Source: Leptodactylus fallax
Lineage: Eukaryota > Chordata > Amphibia > Anura > Leptodactylidae
Direction of reading: 5' to 3'
DNA length: 64,000 bases
Assembly: GCA_947044405.1 (NCBI GenBank)
Contig: CAMRHE010000354.1
Location: forward strand, 1,919,001 to 1,983,000
Shown here: positions 1 to 13,205 of the stretch, in pieces
Layout: the number at the start of each line of letters is the position of its first letter
Position numbering within the stretch: position 1 is the first letter of the stretch
Translations under genes and position numbers: made by a program
Notes under the pieces: model-generated
Told to the model about the DNA's origin: nothing
Database searches by the model: none
What the model saw: only the letters and a program-made list of their open reading frames with translations

Positions 1-385
1 TATTTATGGATCCTCCCTTATCATCTCATCACCTTTACTACATTAAAGGTCCATCCCTGTCAAGCTACACAGCTAGAACACGTATACAAGCCCCTGGGGA
101 CACAGCAAGTCATAGCGAAAGTGCAGAATCTCCAAACTCTTGAGATTAAACTTTCCTATTCTAGTCTTGATGATTAAAATCACTGACTGTGCAGAATTGC
201 TTTCTTTTTTTTTTTTGTTTTCTGGCTTATGGTTCTCGACAAAGCTTAGATGTCTTCAGAACATGTTGATGTAGCTTCTAAAATACTTCAGGACATTAAG
301 GTTACAGTAATGAGGCAAATAATAACAATTGTACTTAAAGAGATTGCCCAGGATCCGAAGGTAATTGATACTGATGACCTATCCA
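1..385. other. No recognisable feature
   Basis: I see no coding signal or identifiable repeat here beyond a short T-run near 203-218. Confidence 0.4.
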
Positions 386-556
386 CTAGTTCACACTAGC
401 ATTCGGGTTTCCATCCTTCGGGTATGCATGAGGACCTGAAAGACGGAGACCCTGTCTGCTTAAAAAGCGGTTACACGCGGAAACCCACAGACCCTATATA
501 CTATAATCGGGTCTGCCGGGTTTCTGCCCAGTTTTACACTGGACTTTTCTCTCTAT
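386..556 (-). repeat. Fold-back MITE family A, copy 1 (truncated)
   Basis: It starts with CTAGTTCACACTAGC and carries, in reverse orientation, the same internal blocks seen at 3105-3286, 10480-10722 and 18413-18651: a GACTTTTCTCTC block, a block around the GGGTCTGC motif, and a terminal TCACACTAG. The far terminus cannot be placed, so this copy looks truncated near 556. Coding potential is not credible. The four copies define a dispersed short family; assignment to a superfamily rests on the copy at 3105. Confidence 0.6.
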
Positions 557-2477
557 CATCTGTTTCAGCCACAGCTATGAATGGGATCAATATGTGCGGG
601 AGCCGGAGGCTGACAGAATGGGGGTGTAGCTGTAAGCCGTGTACCGGGGGTGGGCTTCCCAGGATACAGCGAAGTCACGAACAAAGGAAGCGACTCCAAA
701 TCAATTTAGAAAAAACAAGATTTTACTTTGTGTAGTAACACCTCTTTTCCAAAAAAACCCCACTCACAACTATTTACATACACTCAGCCAGTTATGCTGA
801 GGCCCTGGTGTTATACAGCACGGTGCCCTCTTATGCTCCAAAACACTCCAAGCTTTTACCTATCTGTAGGCTGTAACAAACCAGCCGCTTGTTACCTTTT
901 TATCACCCTAGTCACAGGAACAATTCAGTGAGTGTGATAGGGGCACCGGCGGTATAACACAAGAGCTTACAAACTTATCAAAATACGCCTATTCCCCACA
1001 AAGTATAACCGAGTAAATATAATAGTAGGTCAGCTTGCAAGCCAAAGAAATGTGACAATGTATAAAATGTCTCTTCTAGACTCCCTAAGAAGCTCCTCTC
1101 TGGGAGTTACAGGTCTATAGAACTCTCTGAGTCTTAGTCCTTACTACCGAATAGGTAGATAATTCAACAATAGTGTGGCCTGTGAAGATGAGGATGCCTA
1201 ACTAGTCTAACTACAGGCCCTTACTCAGTCCCAAGCAATTTGCGCCAAAACTGTAATGCGGTGCGTGCACGATTACTTCTCTTACTGATCCAGATTTGTT
1301 GGGTACCTTTTAGCTTTTGACTGGAACAGCTGGAAGCAGGGCTCATCCAAACATGCGGTCTCACTGACAGGGCCACTTCTCAGCCGGGTCCTTGATAGCA
1401 ATCTTCACCTTAGGATGCTGTCTGAGCAAACCCTGGAACAGTCTCTGCTTCAGCACCCCCTTGTTATATCTCTGATCCCTTAGGAATCCTTTTCCTCTCA
1501 CTTCAGTCATTCTTCTTCTAAAAGCTCAAAAGCACACTCCTAAGATGGCTGCTACACTCACTCTGCTCCTTCTTGTCCCACCTCTACAGAACAGGGTCTC
1601 CACGTCACTACTCCAGGGAATTACAGAATTACAGTCTTTTCTATTTCTGAGGTAACAGTGGCCTCTTGTGCTCAAACAAACAAATGTCAGTTTATAAAAA
1701 AATAACCTTATTTATAGAAACAGGTACATTCATAACATGAGGGCTGTTTCCCCATCTTACATAGCAGTCATCCGTATTATACAGCACACAGGTGGAAGGC
1801 TGCCGTGCCACAAAGTTACGGCTTTTGGCACACATTCTGGGGTTTATGACCATTGCTCTGTTCTATGGATAGAGAATAAATCTTTTTGGTGGCATAACAC
1901 CTTTAAGTTACCATTGATTGTATATCACCGTGGTATAGACAGAACACCTTCCTGCTTAACCTGTCTATTCTGCAAGTCATAATAATACTGTAAACTCACT
2001 TATATAGTACTTTTCTCCTATGGAATTCATATAATACATGTATTTTTTCCACTTTCTTTTCATTATTTTGCAAAAAGACTGTGATTTTCTTGTCTGCACT
2101 CTCCTAATCGAGTGACTTTTAAATATAGCTTTGGTTATGGTAGCCTTATGGGAAGCACAATGACAGACTGCAGATTGCTGAGAGCAATTATTAAACAGGA
2201 GCGATATACCTCTAATGCTTCCATTATCCATGTAGTGACCTCTGGAATCTTTATCGTCAGTGCATTACTCCTTAATACTTAAGTTTAATTACTACAGTCC
2301 AAGAAAGGTAACCAATTAAGGTGCACTACTTTCCGTGTAAATAACCAGAAATACCACAGAACACGCTTCGTTTTATCAGGATGTGTCTGAGAGAGACCGG
2401 AGAATTTATATAAGATAAAATTATGAGCATGAAGAGCAGCCAGAAATAACATTTCTTATATCTGGTTCAGAATCGAA
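557..2477. other. Unassigned non-coding DNA
   Basis: There is no conserved protein similarity in any frame. The part at about 640-1660 has the pyrimidine-rich, mid-GC character of an old interspersed repeat, but I could find neither paired termini nor a flanking duplication. The longest open frames, near 424-735 and 1977-2231, show no motif. Confidence 0.35.
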
Positions 2478-3331
2478 TTCTTGTATGTACATAGGAGGTA
2501 GTATTATAGTAGTTATATTCTTGTACATAGGAGCAGTATTATAGTAGTTATATTCTTGTACATAGGAGGTAGTATTATAGTAGTTATATTCTTGTACATA
2601 GGTGCAGTATTATAGTAGTTATATTCTTGTACATAGGAGCAGTATTATAGTAGTTATATTCTTGTACATGGGGGCAGTATAATAGTAGTTATATTCTTGT
2701 ACATAGGGGCAGTATTATAGTAGTTATATTCTTGTACATAGGAGCAGTATTATAGTAGTTATGTTCTTGTACATAGGCACAGTATTATAGTTGTTATATT
2801 CTTGTACATAGGAGTAGTATTATAGTAGTTATATTCTTGTACATAGGAGCATTATTATAGTAGTTATATTCTTGTACATAGGAGCAGTATTATAGTAGTT
2901 ATATTCCTGTACATAGGGGGCAGTATTATAGTAGTTATATTCTTGTACATAGGAGCAGTATTATAGTAGTTATATTCTTGTACATAGGAGTAGTAATATA
3001 GTAGTTATATTCTTGTACATAGGAGCATTATTATAGTAGTTATATTCTTGTACATAGGAGCAGTATTATAGTAGTTATATTCTTGTACATAGGGAACAGT
3101 ATTAGGCTAGGATCACATCTGCGTCTCTGTAGGAGACTCCACCACAGATTCTACCTAATATCAGCTCAGAGAAAAGTCCTGTGCAGACTTATAGTCTATG
3201 GGGTCTGCAGTTTTCTGCAGGTAACCGCTTTTTTAGTGGACGGGCTCTCCGTCGTTTGGGTCCCCAATGCTAGTGTGAACCTAGCCTCATAGTAGTTACA
3301 TTCTTGTCCAAAGGGCGCAGTATTATAGCAG
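2478..3331 (+). repeat. 35-bp minisatellite, interrupted by a MITE
   Basis: About 18 head-to-tail units with core TTCTTGTACATAGGAGCAGT followed by a TATTATAGTAGTTATA block make a 35-bp period. Most units differ by one or two bases, mainly around GGAGCAG (GGGGCAG, GGAGGTAG, GGTGCAG). The last unit is broken at 3104 by a fold-back element and resumes at about 3287-3331 with divergent sequence. The unit is AT-rich with many TA dinucleotides. Confidence 0.95.
3105..3286 (+). mobile_element. Fold-back MITE family A, copy 2, inside the 35-bp array
   Basis: The termini are GGCTAGGATCAC on the left and GTGAACCTAGCC on the right, imperfect inverted repeats of one another. The array unit reads through as AGTATTA before the element and TCATAGTAG after it, which fits a 3-bp target duplication (TTA, one copy mutated to TCA). 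A 3-bp TTA/TAA duplication is typical of PIF/Harbinger elements, so a Harbinger-type MITE is the inference. There is no coding capacity. Confidence 0.7.
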
Positions 3332-3357
3332 TAGTATCGCATAAGATATTCTACTTA

Positions 3358-4979
3358 CAGTGGCTTGCAAAAGTATTCATACCCCATAAACTTTTTCTCA
3401 TTTTGTAACCTTACAACCACAGACTTAAATGTATTTTATTGAGATTTTAAGTGATAACCAACACAAAGTAGCAGATAATTGTGAAGTAGAAAAAAATGAT
3501 ACATGGTTTTCAAAATTTTAATCAAATAAAAGTGCGATGTGCAAAAGTATTCAGCCCCCTATATCAATCCTTTATAGAGCCAGCTTTCACTGCAATTACA
3601 GCTGCAAGTATTCAGACCCAGGTACACTGATACCCCTAAATAAAATCCAGTGTGCACCATTTCTTTCAGAAGTCACTTAATAGAGTCCAGCTGTGTGTAA
3701 TTTAGTCTCAGTATAAATACACCTGTTCTGTGAAGGCCTCAGTGGTTTGTTAGAGAACACTAGTGAACAAACAGCATCATGAAGACCAAGGAACCCACCA
3801 GGCAGGTCAGAGATAAAGTTGTGGAGAAGTTTAAAGCAGGGTTAGATTATAAAAACATATCCCAAGCTTTGAGCATCCCAAGGAGCACTGTTCAATCCAT
3901 CATCCAAAAATGGAAAAAGTATTCTACAACTGCAAACCTACCAAGACATGGCCGTCCACCTAAACTTAAAGATTGAGCAAGGAGAGCACTGGTCAGAGAA
4001 GCAGCCAAGAGGCCCATGGTCACTCTGGAGGAGCTGCGGAAACCCACAGCTCAGGTACAGGGAGAATCTGTCCACAGGACAACTAGAAGTCGTGCACTCC
4101 ACAAATCTGTCCATTATGGAAGAGTGGCAAGAAGGAAACCATTGTTGAAAGAGACATAAGAAGTGCCGTTTGCAGTTTGCCACAAGCCATATAGGGGGCA
4201 CAGCAAACGTAGAAGAAGGTGCCCTGGTCAGATGAGACCAAAGCGCTGTGTGTGGTGGAAAAGTAACCCTGCTCATCCCCCTGAACACACCATCCCCACT
4301 GTGACACATAGGGGGCAGCATCATGCTGGGGGGGAGGCTTTTCTTCAGCAGGGACAGAGAAGCTGGTCAGAGGTGATAGGAAGATGGATGGAGCTAAATA
4401 CAGGGCAGTCCTGGAAGAAAACCTGTTGGAGGCTGCAAAAGACTTGAGACTGGAAAGGAGATTCACCTTCCAGCAAGACAATGACCCTAAACCTACAGCC
4501 AGAGCTCCAGTGGAATGGTTTAGATCAGAGAATATTCATGTGTTAGAATGGCCCAGTCACAGTCCAGACCTAAATCCCATTGAGCATCTGTGGTAAGACA
4601 TGAAAATTGCCGTTCACAGACGCTCCATCCAATCTGGCTGAGCTTGAGCTATTTTGCAAAGAAAAATGGGCAAAAATCTCAGTCTCTAGATGTGCAAATC
4701 TGGTAGAGACAGACCCCAAAAGACTTGCAGCTGGAATTGCAGAGAAAGAAACAGAGTATTGATATAGGGGGGCTGAAGACTTTTACACGTCACACTTTTC
4801 AGATTTTTAATTGATTAAAATTTTGTAAACCATGTATCATTTTCCTTCCACTTCACAATTATCTGCTACTTTATGTTGGTTATCACTGACAATCTCAATA
4901 AAGTACATTTAAGTTTGTGGTTGTAAGGTGACAAAATGTGAAAAAGTTCAAGGGGTATGAATACTTTTTCAAGGCACTA
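3358..4979 (+). mobile_element. Tc1-like transposon, decayed (element T1)
   Basis: The left end reads TA then CAGTGGCTTGCAAAAGTATTC, and the right end has the inverted GAATACTTTTTCAAGGCACT; the TA after the right end is degraded. The inverted repeat arms extend over 100 bp, including the paired AATTATCTGCTACTTT-type block. At 1.62 kb it has the usual Tc1 length. A remnant at 34858-35182 belongs to the same family. Confidence 0.93.
3779..4763 (+). pseudogene. Tc1-like transposase pseudogene (in T1)
   Basis: The frame opens at 3779 with a paired-type helix-turn-helix (ISQALSIPRSTVQSIIQKW) and the GRPPKL linker. It is stopped by TGA at 3974-3976 where the family has an Arg codon, a likely CGA to TGA decay. 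The same frame continues past the stop (ARRALVREAAKRPMVTLEEL) before frameshifts. The WSDETK first-aspartate motif can be read near 4230, FQQDNDPK near 4470 and [11 protein letters not shown] near 4562-4593, followed by a TAA. All three catalytic motifs survive, but stops and frameshifts make the gene dead. Confidence 0.9.
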
Positions 4980-5363
4980 ATTTATCAGATAAGTGGCTGA
5001 ATAGGCTGGACAACTATTTAACATAGGAATAGTCTCAGAGCAGGTGTAATATCTCTTCCCTTACTCCTCTTGGTAATTTGTAGTAGAAAGTATATTACAG
5101 TATTTAGAAGGGGGTAAAATAAGCACTTAATAATAATCTGCTGCCAAGTTTAAGAGAGTATGAAATATGCTCCATATGCTCCAAGGTATAATGGAAGACT
5201 TGTGTACTGAAGTTTTGCTTTATAGACACTAAGGGATCAGTCACTAGTAAGTTCAGTGATCTTATGACGGCTGGCTAACTGGGAATAACCTGTCTGAATT
5301 CTATAAACTGTGCATATATGTATTTATCTCAGGCTCTGGCCATCTTCTTTGGTGACTGGTACA
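4980..5363. other. Nothing recognised
   Basis: AT-rich spacer between two Tc1 insertions, with no open frame or repeat that I can support. Confidence 0.4.
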
Positions 5364-5365
5364 TA

Positions 5366-6991
<1,626 letters not shown>

Positions 6992-6993
6992 TA

Positions 6994-7502
6994 AGATATC
7001 AGGGTACAACAAAGCAGCATGTTTTTCTAGTTTACTATCTATAAGTGCTCTTACTGGCATGAGAGGTAATTATCTCTATTTATATCATACATTGATTATG
7101 CAGATCACCCCCCTCCATGTAAAGTGATATACTAAATGCATGCATTAGACTCACCGGTATAGTAATAGGATATGATACTGGGCTTACAAAGTCATCTTAA
7201 AAGGACAATAACTACAATATTCCATGTTTTCAGATTATTTTTTGATCAGACCAGTGGCCAGCTGAATGATAGACTGCTGCAAAGATAAGCCCTGCCCTCT
7301 TCCTAAGCCCCACCCCCTGTAAAATTGGAGCAACAGCGCTCCTTGTTGAAAACATCCAGAGTAATGAAGAATGTGGTTGTTTTTATTTTATTTCTATGTT
7401 TAATTCCCCTTACAATTGAACAATGAGTATTTTATAAGTGTTCTACTAAAAGTTATGGGGAAAAAAAATAACCCTAAATCTTATTTAGTCTAAACATTTG
7501 TG
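6994..7502. other. Nothing recognised
   Basis: Non-coding AT-rich sequence with no repeat or motif that I can identify. Confidence 0.35.
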
Positions 7503-7880
7503 TGTAGATAGCAGTGACATCCAGGCCATCAGGCACGCAGTCCTAATTTTAGGGTCCAAATCATGACCATAGTAACTCTCCTGCTGAAGTCCAGTCCCCG
7601 CTCCTGCGGTTCTACTGAACTAAACTTAGATCGATCTAAGGTTCTGTGATCAACTGAGCAGAAATGCAGGGAGACTTGATATTGTGTATAGATGGCAAAG
7701 ATATCCATGTCCTCAGGCCAGTATCACACAGTCCTAACTGTAGAGATCATATTATGACCATAGTAACTCCCCTGCTGAAGTCCAGTCCCCGCTCCTGCGG
7801 TTCTACTGAACTAAACTTAGATCGATCTAAGGTTCTGTGATATTCCGAGGTCAACTGAGCAGAAACACAGAGTGACTTGG
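7503..7880 (+). repeat. Two-copy tandem duplication, about 185 bp
   Basis: Positions 7503-7683 and 7684-7880 share long identical stretches, including GACCATAGTAACTC, CAGTCCCCGCTCCTGCGG and the palindrome TTAGATCGATCTAA, and both end in a GACTTG.TATTGTGT block. The second copy has small insertions. The first third of each copy has diverged more than the rest. Confidence 0.85.
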
Positions 7881-8450
7881 TATTGTGTTAGTAATACAGA
7901 TGTGACTATTACCACCACATGACAGCGGCCTATCTGGTACCTTGATTTTATATATTTTTTTTATGAGTAGTTTCACACTTGAAGCTTTTCACAGATCTTA
8001 TGACCAAGTATACTACTATGCCTCAGACAGAGCTGAATTGCTTTGCATTTTACAACCTTTCTAGTGTGCTGGCATACTGGGGAATCGATCGGTAAGCCCC
8101 AAGCATAAAATTGATCCAACTGTAATGAATAAATTGCTTGATCTATATATCTTCCTGCCCTGTTTCTTCAGTCATCTATTAATACATCCAGCTGTATATG
8201 AGGTGAATGATGCTACTTACAGATATAAACAGACAATAAGGATCATTTGTCAACTGGAAGATAAATCGCATCCGTCACAATAATGTCACAATTTTAATCC
8301 TATTCTGATGGATATCAAGTACGATTAGATTGAAAAAAAGATAGAAGACGAAAATAACGGCTAAACAACTACCTGGGATCACAGCAAAAATATTATGTAT
8401 ATTATCTTTGGTAAAGAATACTAAAATAAGGGATCATGAGGTGCCAAATA
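7881..8450. other. Nothing recognised
   Basis: AT-rich spacer with no supported feature. Confidence 0.35.
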
Positions 8451-8840
8451 GAGTGATGTGCAAATGTTTTAGGCAGGTAAGAATGCTTTCAGAAATACAA
8501 TTGTTAATAGTTTATTTGTGTCAATTAACTAAATGAAGTGAATGAAGAAAAGAGAATTGTAAATCAATATTTGGTGTAACTTTTACCATTTGGAAGAGTC
8601 CTGGAAGTGATGATATGGTCCCCACAGATATAGCCCTGATCTCAACATATTCCAGTCTGTCTCGGATTACAAGAAGAGACAAAAAGATTCAAGCAAGCCT
8701 CTATCCACAGAAGATCTATGCTTAGTTCTCCAAAATGGTGGGAACAACCTCCCTGCCGAGTTCCTTCAAAAATTATTTTCAAGTGTACCTAAAAGAATTG
8801 ATGGAAGGCAAAGGATGGGACATCAAATATTGATTTAAAG
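8451..8840 (+). pseudogene. Tc1-like element remnant: 5' terminus fused to transposase C-terminus
   Basis: The first 140 bp (GTGATGTGCAAATGTTTTAG onward) is a Tc1-like terminal arm ending in the CAATATTTGGTGTAAC block. From about 8610 the sequence encodes a Tc1 transposase C-terminus: SPDLNIFQSVSDYKKRQKD, then STEDLCLVLQ and NNLPAEFLQKL, then a frameshift near PKRIDG before a degraded end. The middle of the transposase and the 3' arm are missing, so this is an internally deleted, 3'-truncated copy. The catalytic Glu position reads Gln (PDLNIFQ). Confidence 0.82.
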
Positions 8841-8944
8841 GTCAGGTGAGCACCACGACTTTACAGTGCACAAAAGGATATCCCATAAATGCGTGATGGT
8901 CAACAGAGTGGCTGTAGGGGGTACAAAGGTGCCTTAGGGACCAC

Positions 8945-9372
8945 ATATGATGGCACTAGAGATGGCCGAACTTTTGAAGATTTGTTTCTGGTTTGGGTGG
9001 CTTGGTCTAAAAAGTTTTAGACCGTAATGGACCTCCTGGGCATCCTCAGAGTCCTCTGACATTGTTAAAGCGTCATGATGTGGACGTGCTCCATCTGCTC
9101 GCTCATCAGGCCTCCTTGGATCGCCTCAGGTCATGTGACCTCACCCAGGAGCTTGGAAGAGGCAGGAAGAGTACCCCGAAGGGAAAGGAATGCCCAAAAG
9201 AGGAGAAGGAAGCTGAGGTGAGTATAACTTTTATATTTTTGAACCTCCACTTATTATTCCCTACGGTCTGAAAGGACAAAGCACCCCAGAGTATAATAGT
9301 GGTTTGTGAGTGATAGACCCCCCAAAGTTTCAAGTTTGGGTTGATCCAAACCAATTTGCTCATCTCTCAACA
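8945..9372. repeat. Fold-back repeat family B (CTAGAGATG...), copy 1
   Basis: The left end reads CTAGAGATGGCCGAAC near 8954 and the right end CAATTTGCTCATCTCTC near 9352-9369, an imperfect inverted pair. Internal blocks GAGGTGAGTATAAC and CCCCAGAGTATAATAG recur in inverted or related form at 12275-12690. The left terminus matches that of the better-bounded copy at 47479-47888. No coding capacity. Confidence 0.6.
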
Positions 9373-10479
9373 GCACCTGTATTTTAAACAGGGCCAGTTT
9401 ATAATAAGGGTGAAATGTGTGGTTGCCCAGGGGCTGCAAGGGGGCCCAGTGGCAACTGATTGCACATTATCCCCCATTATGATCCAACCTCGTAATCAAC
9501 AGTATCGACATCCGCCAATACAGTTTATTATTGTGGAGGGGTGTGGGAGTCTACTGAAGGTGAGTATTTCTTTGGCAACGTTCGCAAGATTCATCTTGTG
9601 AAAGTTTATGAGATTCGCCCAACAGTTTTGTATGGACCGAACATGCCCAAATTGGAACTGCTATTATTATACTCTGGTTTCTCTTCAGACCCCCAAGTAC
9701 AATAAGTGAAGGCCCAGGGGAGGTGAGGAAACATAATAATAAACTGTGTCACTCACCTCCCCTTGGTTCCAGCGCATTCTCTTCCATTCTCCTGAATGAC
9801 GTCAGGAACATGTAATTGAACATTATACTGTATAGAGACCACTAGAGGACATATGGGAAATTACACTGCGTGGAGGGGCCATGGTGGGACATTATACTGT
9901 GTGGAAGGCCGCTATGGAATATTATACTGGGTGGGGGTCATAATAGGACAGTATTCTGTCACAGGGATCTTTGGTGTGAATGGGGTGTGCTTTCTGAACA
10001 GCTTTGGCCCGTGGTACCCTTAATCCACCCGTGATTTTAAATGGCATTTGGTAGATGGGGGCCCGGGTACAGATTTGGGGACCTAGAAACTTCAAATTAT
10101 GTTTCCAAATTATGAGATCCCCCTTCTATAAGGAGAAGAGGGGTTGTCAATGTTCCCCATAGACTGCATTTGAATAGGAGTTTCCTTAACTTCCAAAGAC
10201 TTCCATTGAAACACATGGTTATCTCTTAATTGAAGTCTATGCCATCATGAGTTTTTGAATAAGGGTCACAGTACCCCTGTTCTGAAGAAGTTGAGGGTCC
10301 CAACGTGGGACTTTAACCTTTCAGACATTTATGTCATACCCTATGTATATGCCAAAAAATTTATGATTGAAAGACTTCTCTATCGAGGACCTCTCCCCTC
10401 TCCTGACATGCCTGTTTTAGTAAATACTTGCATTTCCCATGAAGTAACATTGTCATTTTATCTAGAAATATCTAGAAGG
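9373..10479. other. Mostly unassigned; degenerate tandem tract at about 9820-9960
   Basis: Around 9820-9960 a roughly 35-45-bp motif of the form ATTATACTG.GTGG recurs about four times. Similar motifs occur at 34560-34800, 38340-38870 and 58310-58690. The rest shows no feature. Confidence 0.45.
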
Positions 10480-10722
10480 ACTCCGCCATATATAAATATC
10501 TAGAAACCGCCAAAAATCGTTGCAGAGAAAAGTCCTGTATAGAGGACTTTTCTGTCCACCGGTTTCAGTTTTGAATCGGCGCACACTCGATGGATACCCT
10601 CTATAGTCAATGGGGTCTGCTGGTGTGCGTGTGTAACTGCTGAAACAGCAGTCCGGCTCTCCGTTGTTCAAGTTTCCCAGCGGACCAGAATGACAAAGAT
10701 TACAATGCTAGTGTGAACTTAG
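10480..10722 (+). repeat. Fold-back MITE family A, copy 3
   Basis: It contains the GAGAAAAGTCCTGTATAGAG / GGACTTTTCTGTCC hairpin, the CAATGGGGTCTGC block and the right terminus TAGTGTGAACTTAG shared with copies at 3105 and 18413. The left terminus is not recognisable. Confidence 0.65.
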
Positions 10723-11750
10723 TGTAACAGAGAAGCAGCACAACACAGAGGTAAAGGGTAAGATGCTGTAGAATTGTTATTTCATGTGGAATTCAGGTAT
10801 TTATGTACACTGACATGTCAGGAGAGGTTACAGGTCCTCAATAAAGATGAACTGGTGGACCAGTCATCATCTCATCTCTAGGCCACTGATTTCAGGGGCC
10901 CCATAGCAGATTCATAATGTGTCCACCAATGCCTATCATGGCATCTACCTTGCAGTCCACATAGCAGCTGGGTACACATGAAGCTTGGTATCACTCTCTT
11001 ACTTTACATAAGCGAGGGAACTAGTGACACCTAAACAAACCAAAAGCAGTCATTAGAAACTTCTATAATAGACGGGCAGTGACGGCGGAAGATGAGAGTA
11101 TTTATAGCTCAAGTCGCTTTTTTACCTGCTGAGTTTCCACGTTCCCCACTTTCGCTGTCAGTGTTCCCTCCCCCTCAGTCCTTTTCCTCTCATGTCAGAA
11201 AATTCTCTGAATTTCTCGGTGTGCTCACATTATATATACGGCACAAACTGAATACACTGAAACGCGCTTCCTGCAGTCACTTCATATCTTTTCTTGCACA
11301 ACAGTGAGTCATAGGCACCTAAATTTGGCTGCGCCAGGCTTACCGCTGTGTGCTACCTGACATGGCGAGCCGGCCTGCTGAGGAACTGGAATTAGCATAT
11401 GTCCTTTGTGTTCTGGGAGTGTCCAGGGCCCCCACAAGAGGATTTTTGTTTGATAGGAAGGCAGTAAAAAGAAATCTCCATCCTTCCCGCTGCCACTGGA
11501 TAATAATTTCTCTCTCTGTTTGTCTCCTTAAACAATAAAGTCTTGTGCAGCGAGCTGAGGCAGTGACAGGATTTCTGAAGCTGTGATTACATCTGCGGGC
11601 GCTTCAATCCAGCTGCCTCTTAACGCTGTTCTCAAAATAGTGTGTGTGGATCTGTTCACCACGCCTGCGACTATAGAGATGTTATAGATAATCCATGAGA
11701 ATGTTGGATAAATGGAGGTTTCGGCCAATTGTTTGGACTATCATAATGAC
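10723..11750. other. Nothing recognised
   Basis: Mixed non-coding sequence. Open frames near 11092 and 11350 have no recognisable motif, splice context or similarity. Confidence 0.35.
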
Positions 11751-11870
11751 CACTGCTTGGAATGTGAACCTCTCAAGATTCGTTACGTGTTTAGGTTCGG
11801 TGACTCAGGTCCTTGATTCATTTCAGTTCGAACAAGTTCAGGACGAACCACACTTTAAATTGGCCCTAAC

Positions 11871-12222
11871 ATAGTGTAACACTGTCAAGGCTCTAGGAAC
11901 CATCTATAAAGCATAGTGTAGAACACTGTCAGGGCTCCTAGGAACCATCTATAAAATATAGTGCAGAATACTCTTAGGGCTCTAGGAGCCATCTATAAAA
12001 CATAGTGTAGAGCACTGTCCGGGCTCCTAGGAACCTATCTATAAAACATAGTGTAGAACACTGTCAGGGCTCCTAGGAACCATCTTAAAATAGTGTAGAA
12101 TACTCTTAGGGCTCTAGGAACCTAACTATAAAACATAGTGTAGAATACTCTCAGGACTCCTAGTAACGTATCTATAAAACATAATGTAGAATACTCTTAG
12201 GGCTCCAAGGAACCTATCTATC
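11871..12222 (+). repeat. About 45-bp tandem repeat, eight units
   Basis: Units share CATAGTGTAGAACACTGTCA, then GGGCTCCTAGGAACC and ATCTATAAAA. Two subtypes interleave: CACTGTCAGGGCTCC and TACTCTTAGGGCTCT. Unit length varies from about 41 to 48 bp. The CTCCTAGGA part is nearly palindromic. Confidence 0.9.
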
Positions 12223-12269
12223 CAATTTCTAGTTCTCTAAGGCAAACACAACTGAAGTCAAAGTCAAAA

Positions 12270-12800
12270 AGTGACTCTGGGGTCTCTTCAGAGGCCATGG
12301 GAAAATATTAAATATAAATAAAAACATTAATACTCACCTTATGTTACCTCTTTAGGCCTCCTCGCAGCCTCCTTGCGGTGTCCAGCGCTCTACTGTTACC
12401 TCATCAGCCTTGGGGTCACGTCTATGGCCTGTGATTGGGACACCATTGGTCACATGGGCACGCAAGACGTCATGATGCTCTGTGTGCCCAGGTCACCACT
12501 GAGGCTCAATCACAGGCCTTAGTGCTGAGCCTGGGCCGATGACGCCACAGAAGAGTGCCGGACACCATGAGGAGGCCCAAAGTGGTAACGGAAAGTGAAT
12601 ATGAATTTTTTTTTTTTTTTTACCTCCCCTGGGCCTTCACCTATTATATTCTGGGGTCTGAAGAGACCCCAGACTATAATGCGGTGGCCATTATAGTTCC
12701 TCCATTTATTCAGGTTTGTGCTAAAAAACGAACAATTTGGAATATTCGGGTCGAACACGGCTCGGTACAAACCAATTCATCCTTCTTTTTTAGGAACTTG
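12270..12800. repeat. Long fold-back repeat (related to family B)
   Basis: Outer arms carry CTGGGGTCTCTTCAGAG (left) and CTGGGGTCTGAAGAGACCCC (right). Inner arms carry GCCTCCTCGCAGCC / GTGTCCAGC and the inverted GCCGGACACC / ATGAGGAGGC. The sequence after 12700 (CGAACAATTTGG, GGTCGAACACGG, AAACCAATTCATCC) resembles the terminal part of the family at 8945. The open frames on both strands here are a by-product of the palindrome. Confidence 0.65.
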
Positions 12801-12894
12801 ACTTGAGTATGAGTGTCAGATGGAGAACACAATAGATCTTGGTTCAGGAGATAGTTTTATATAATGTGTTACAGGGTTCTGTAGGGGTTGCAGA

Positions 12895-13205
12895 CCTTCC
12901 AAAGTAGGGCTGTAGAGTCAGTAAGCCAAACCACCGACTCCGACTCCTCTATTGCTCCACAGACAATCTCTGACTCCTTCACAAATGTCTGACAGCAATG
13001 GTCAGACAGAAGCAGTAAAGCTCCTCTAATTCATGACAAAGCCAGTGACTGAGCTCCTATGAAAGTAAATATGGAGCAAACTATATATCTAATTATTTAT
13101 GCAGTATTAATAATTGTTTAATATAATTACAAACAATTAATCATTTTATTTTGAAGCCGGAGATGGTAACTTTTTTATGACTCCAGCCAAAATTGGTCCC
13201 GACTT
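12895..13205. repeat. GACTCC-rich interspersed repeat
   Basis: It begins with AGGGCTGTAGAGTCAGTAAG and is rich in CCGACTCCGACTCC-type motifs, ending with GACTCCAGCC and CTTTGACTCCAC. The layout is that of a dispersed repeat with short internal GACTCC iterations. I cannot name the family. Confidence 0.5.

Noticed and set aside
12519..12806. 83-codon frames on both strands over the same interval
   Set aside because: Produced by the fold-back repeat; they have no motif and include a T15 run.
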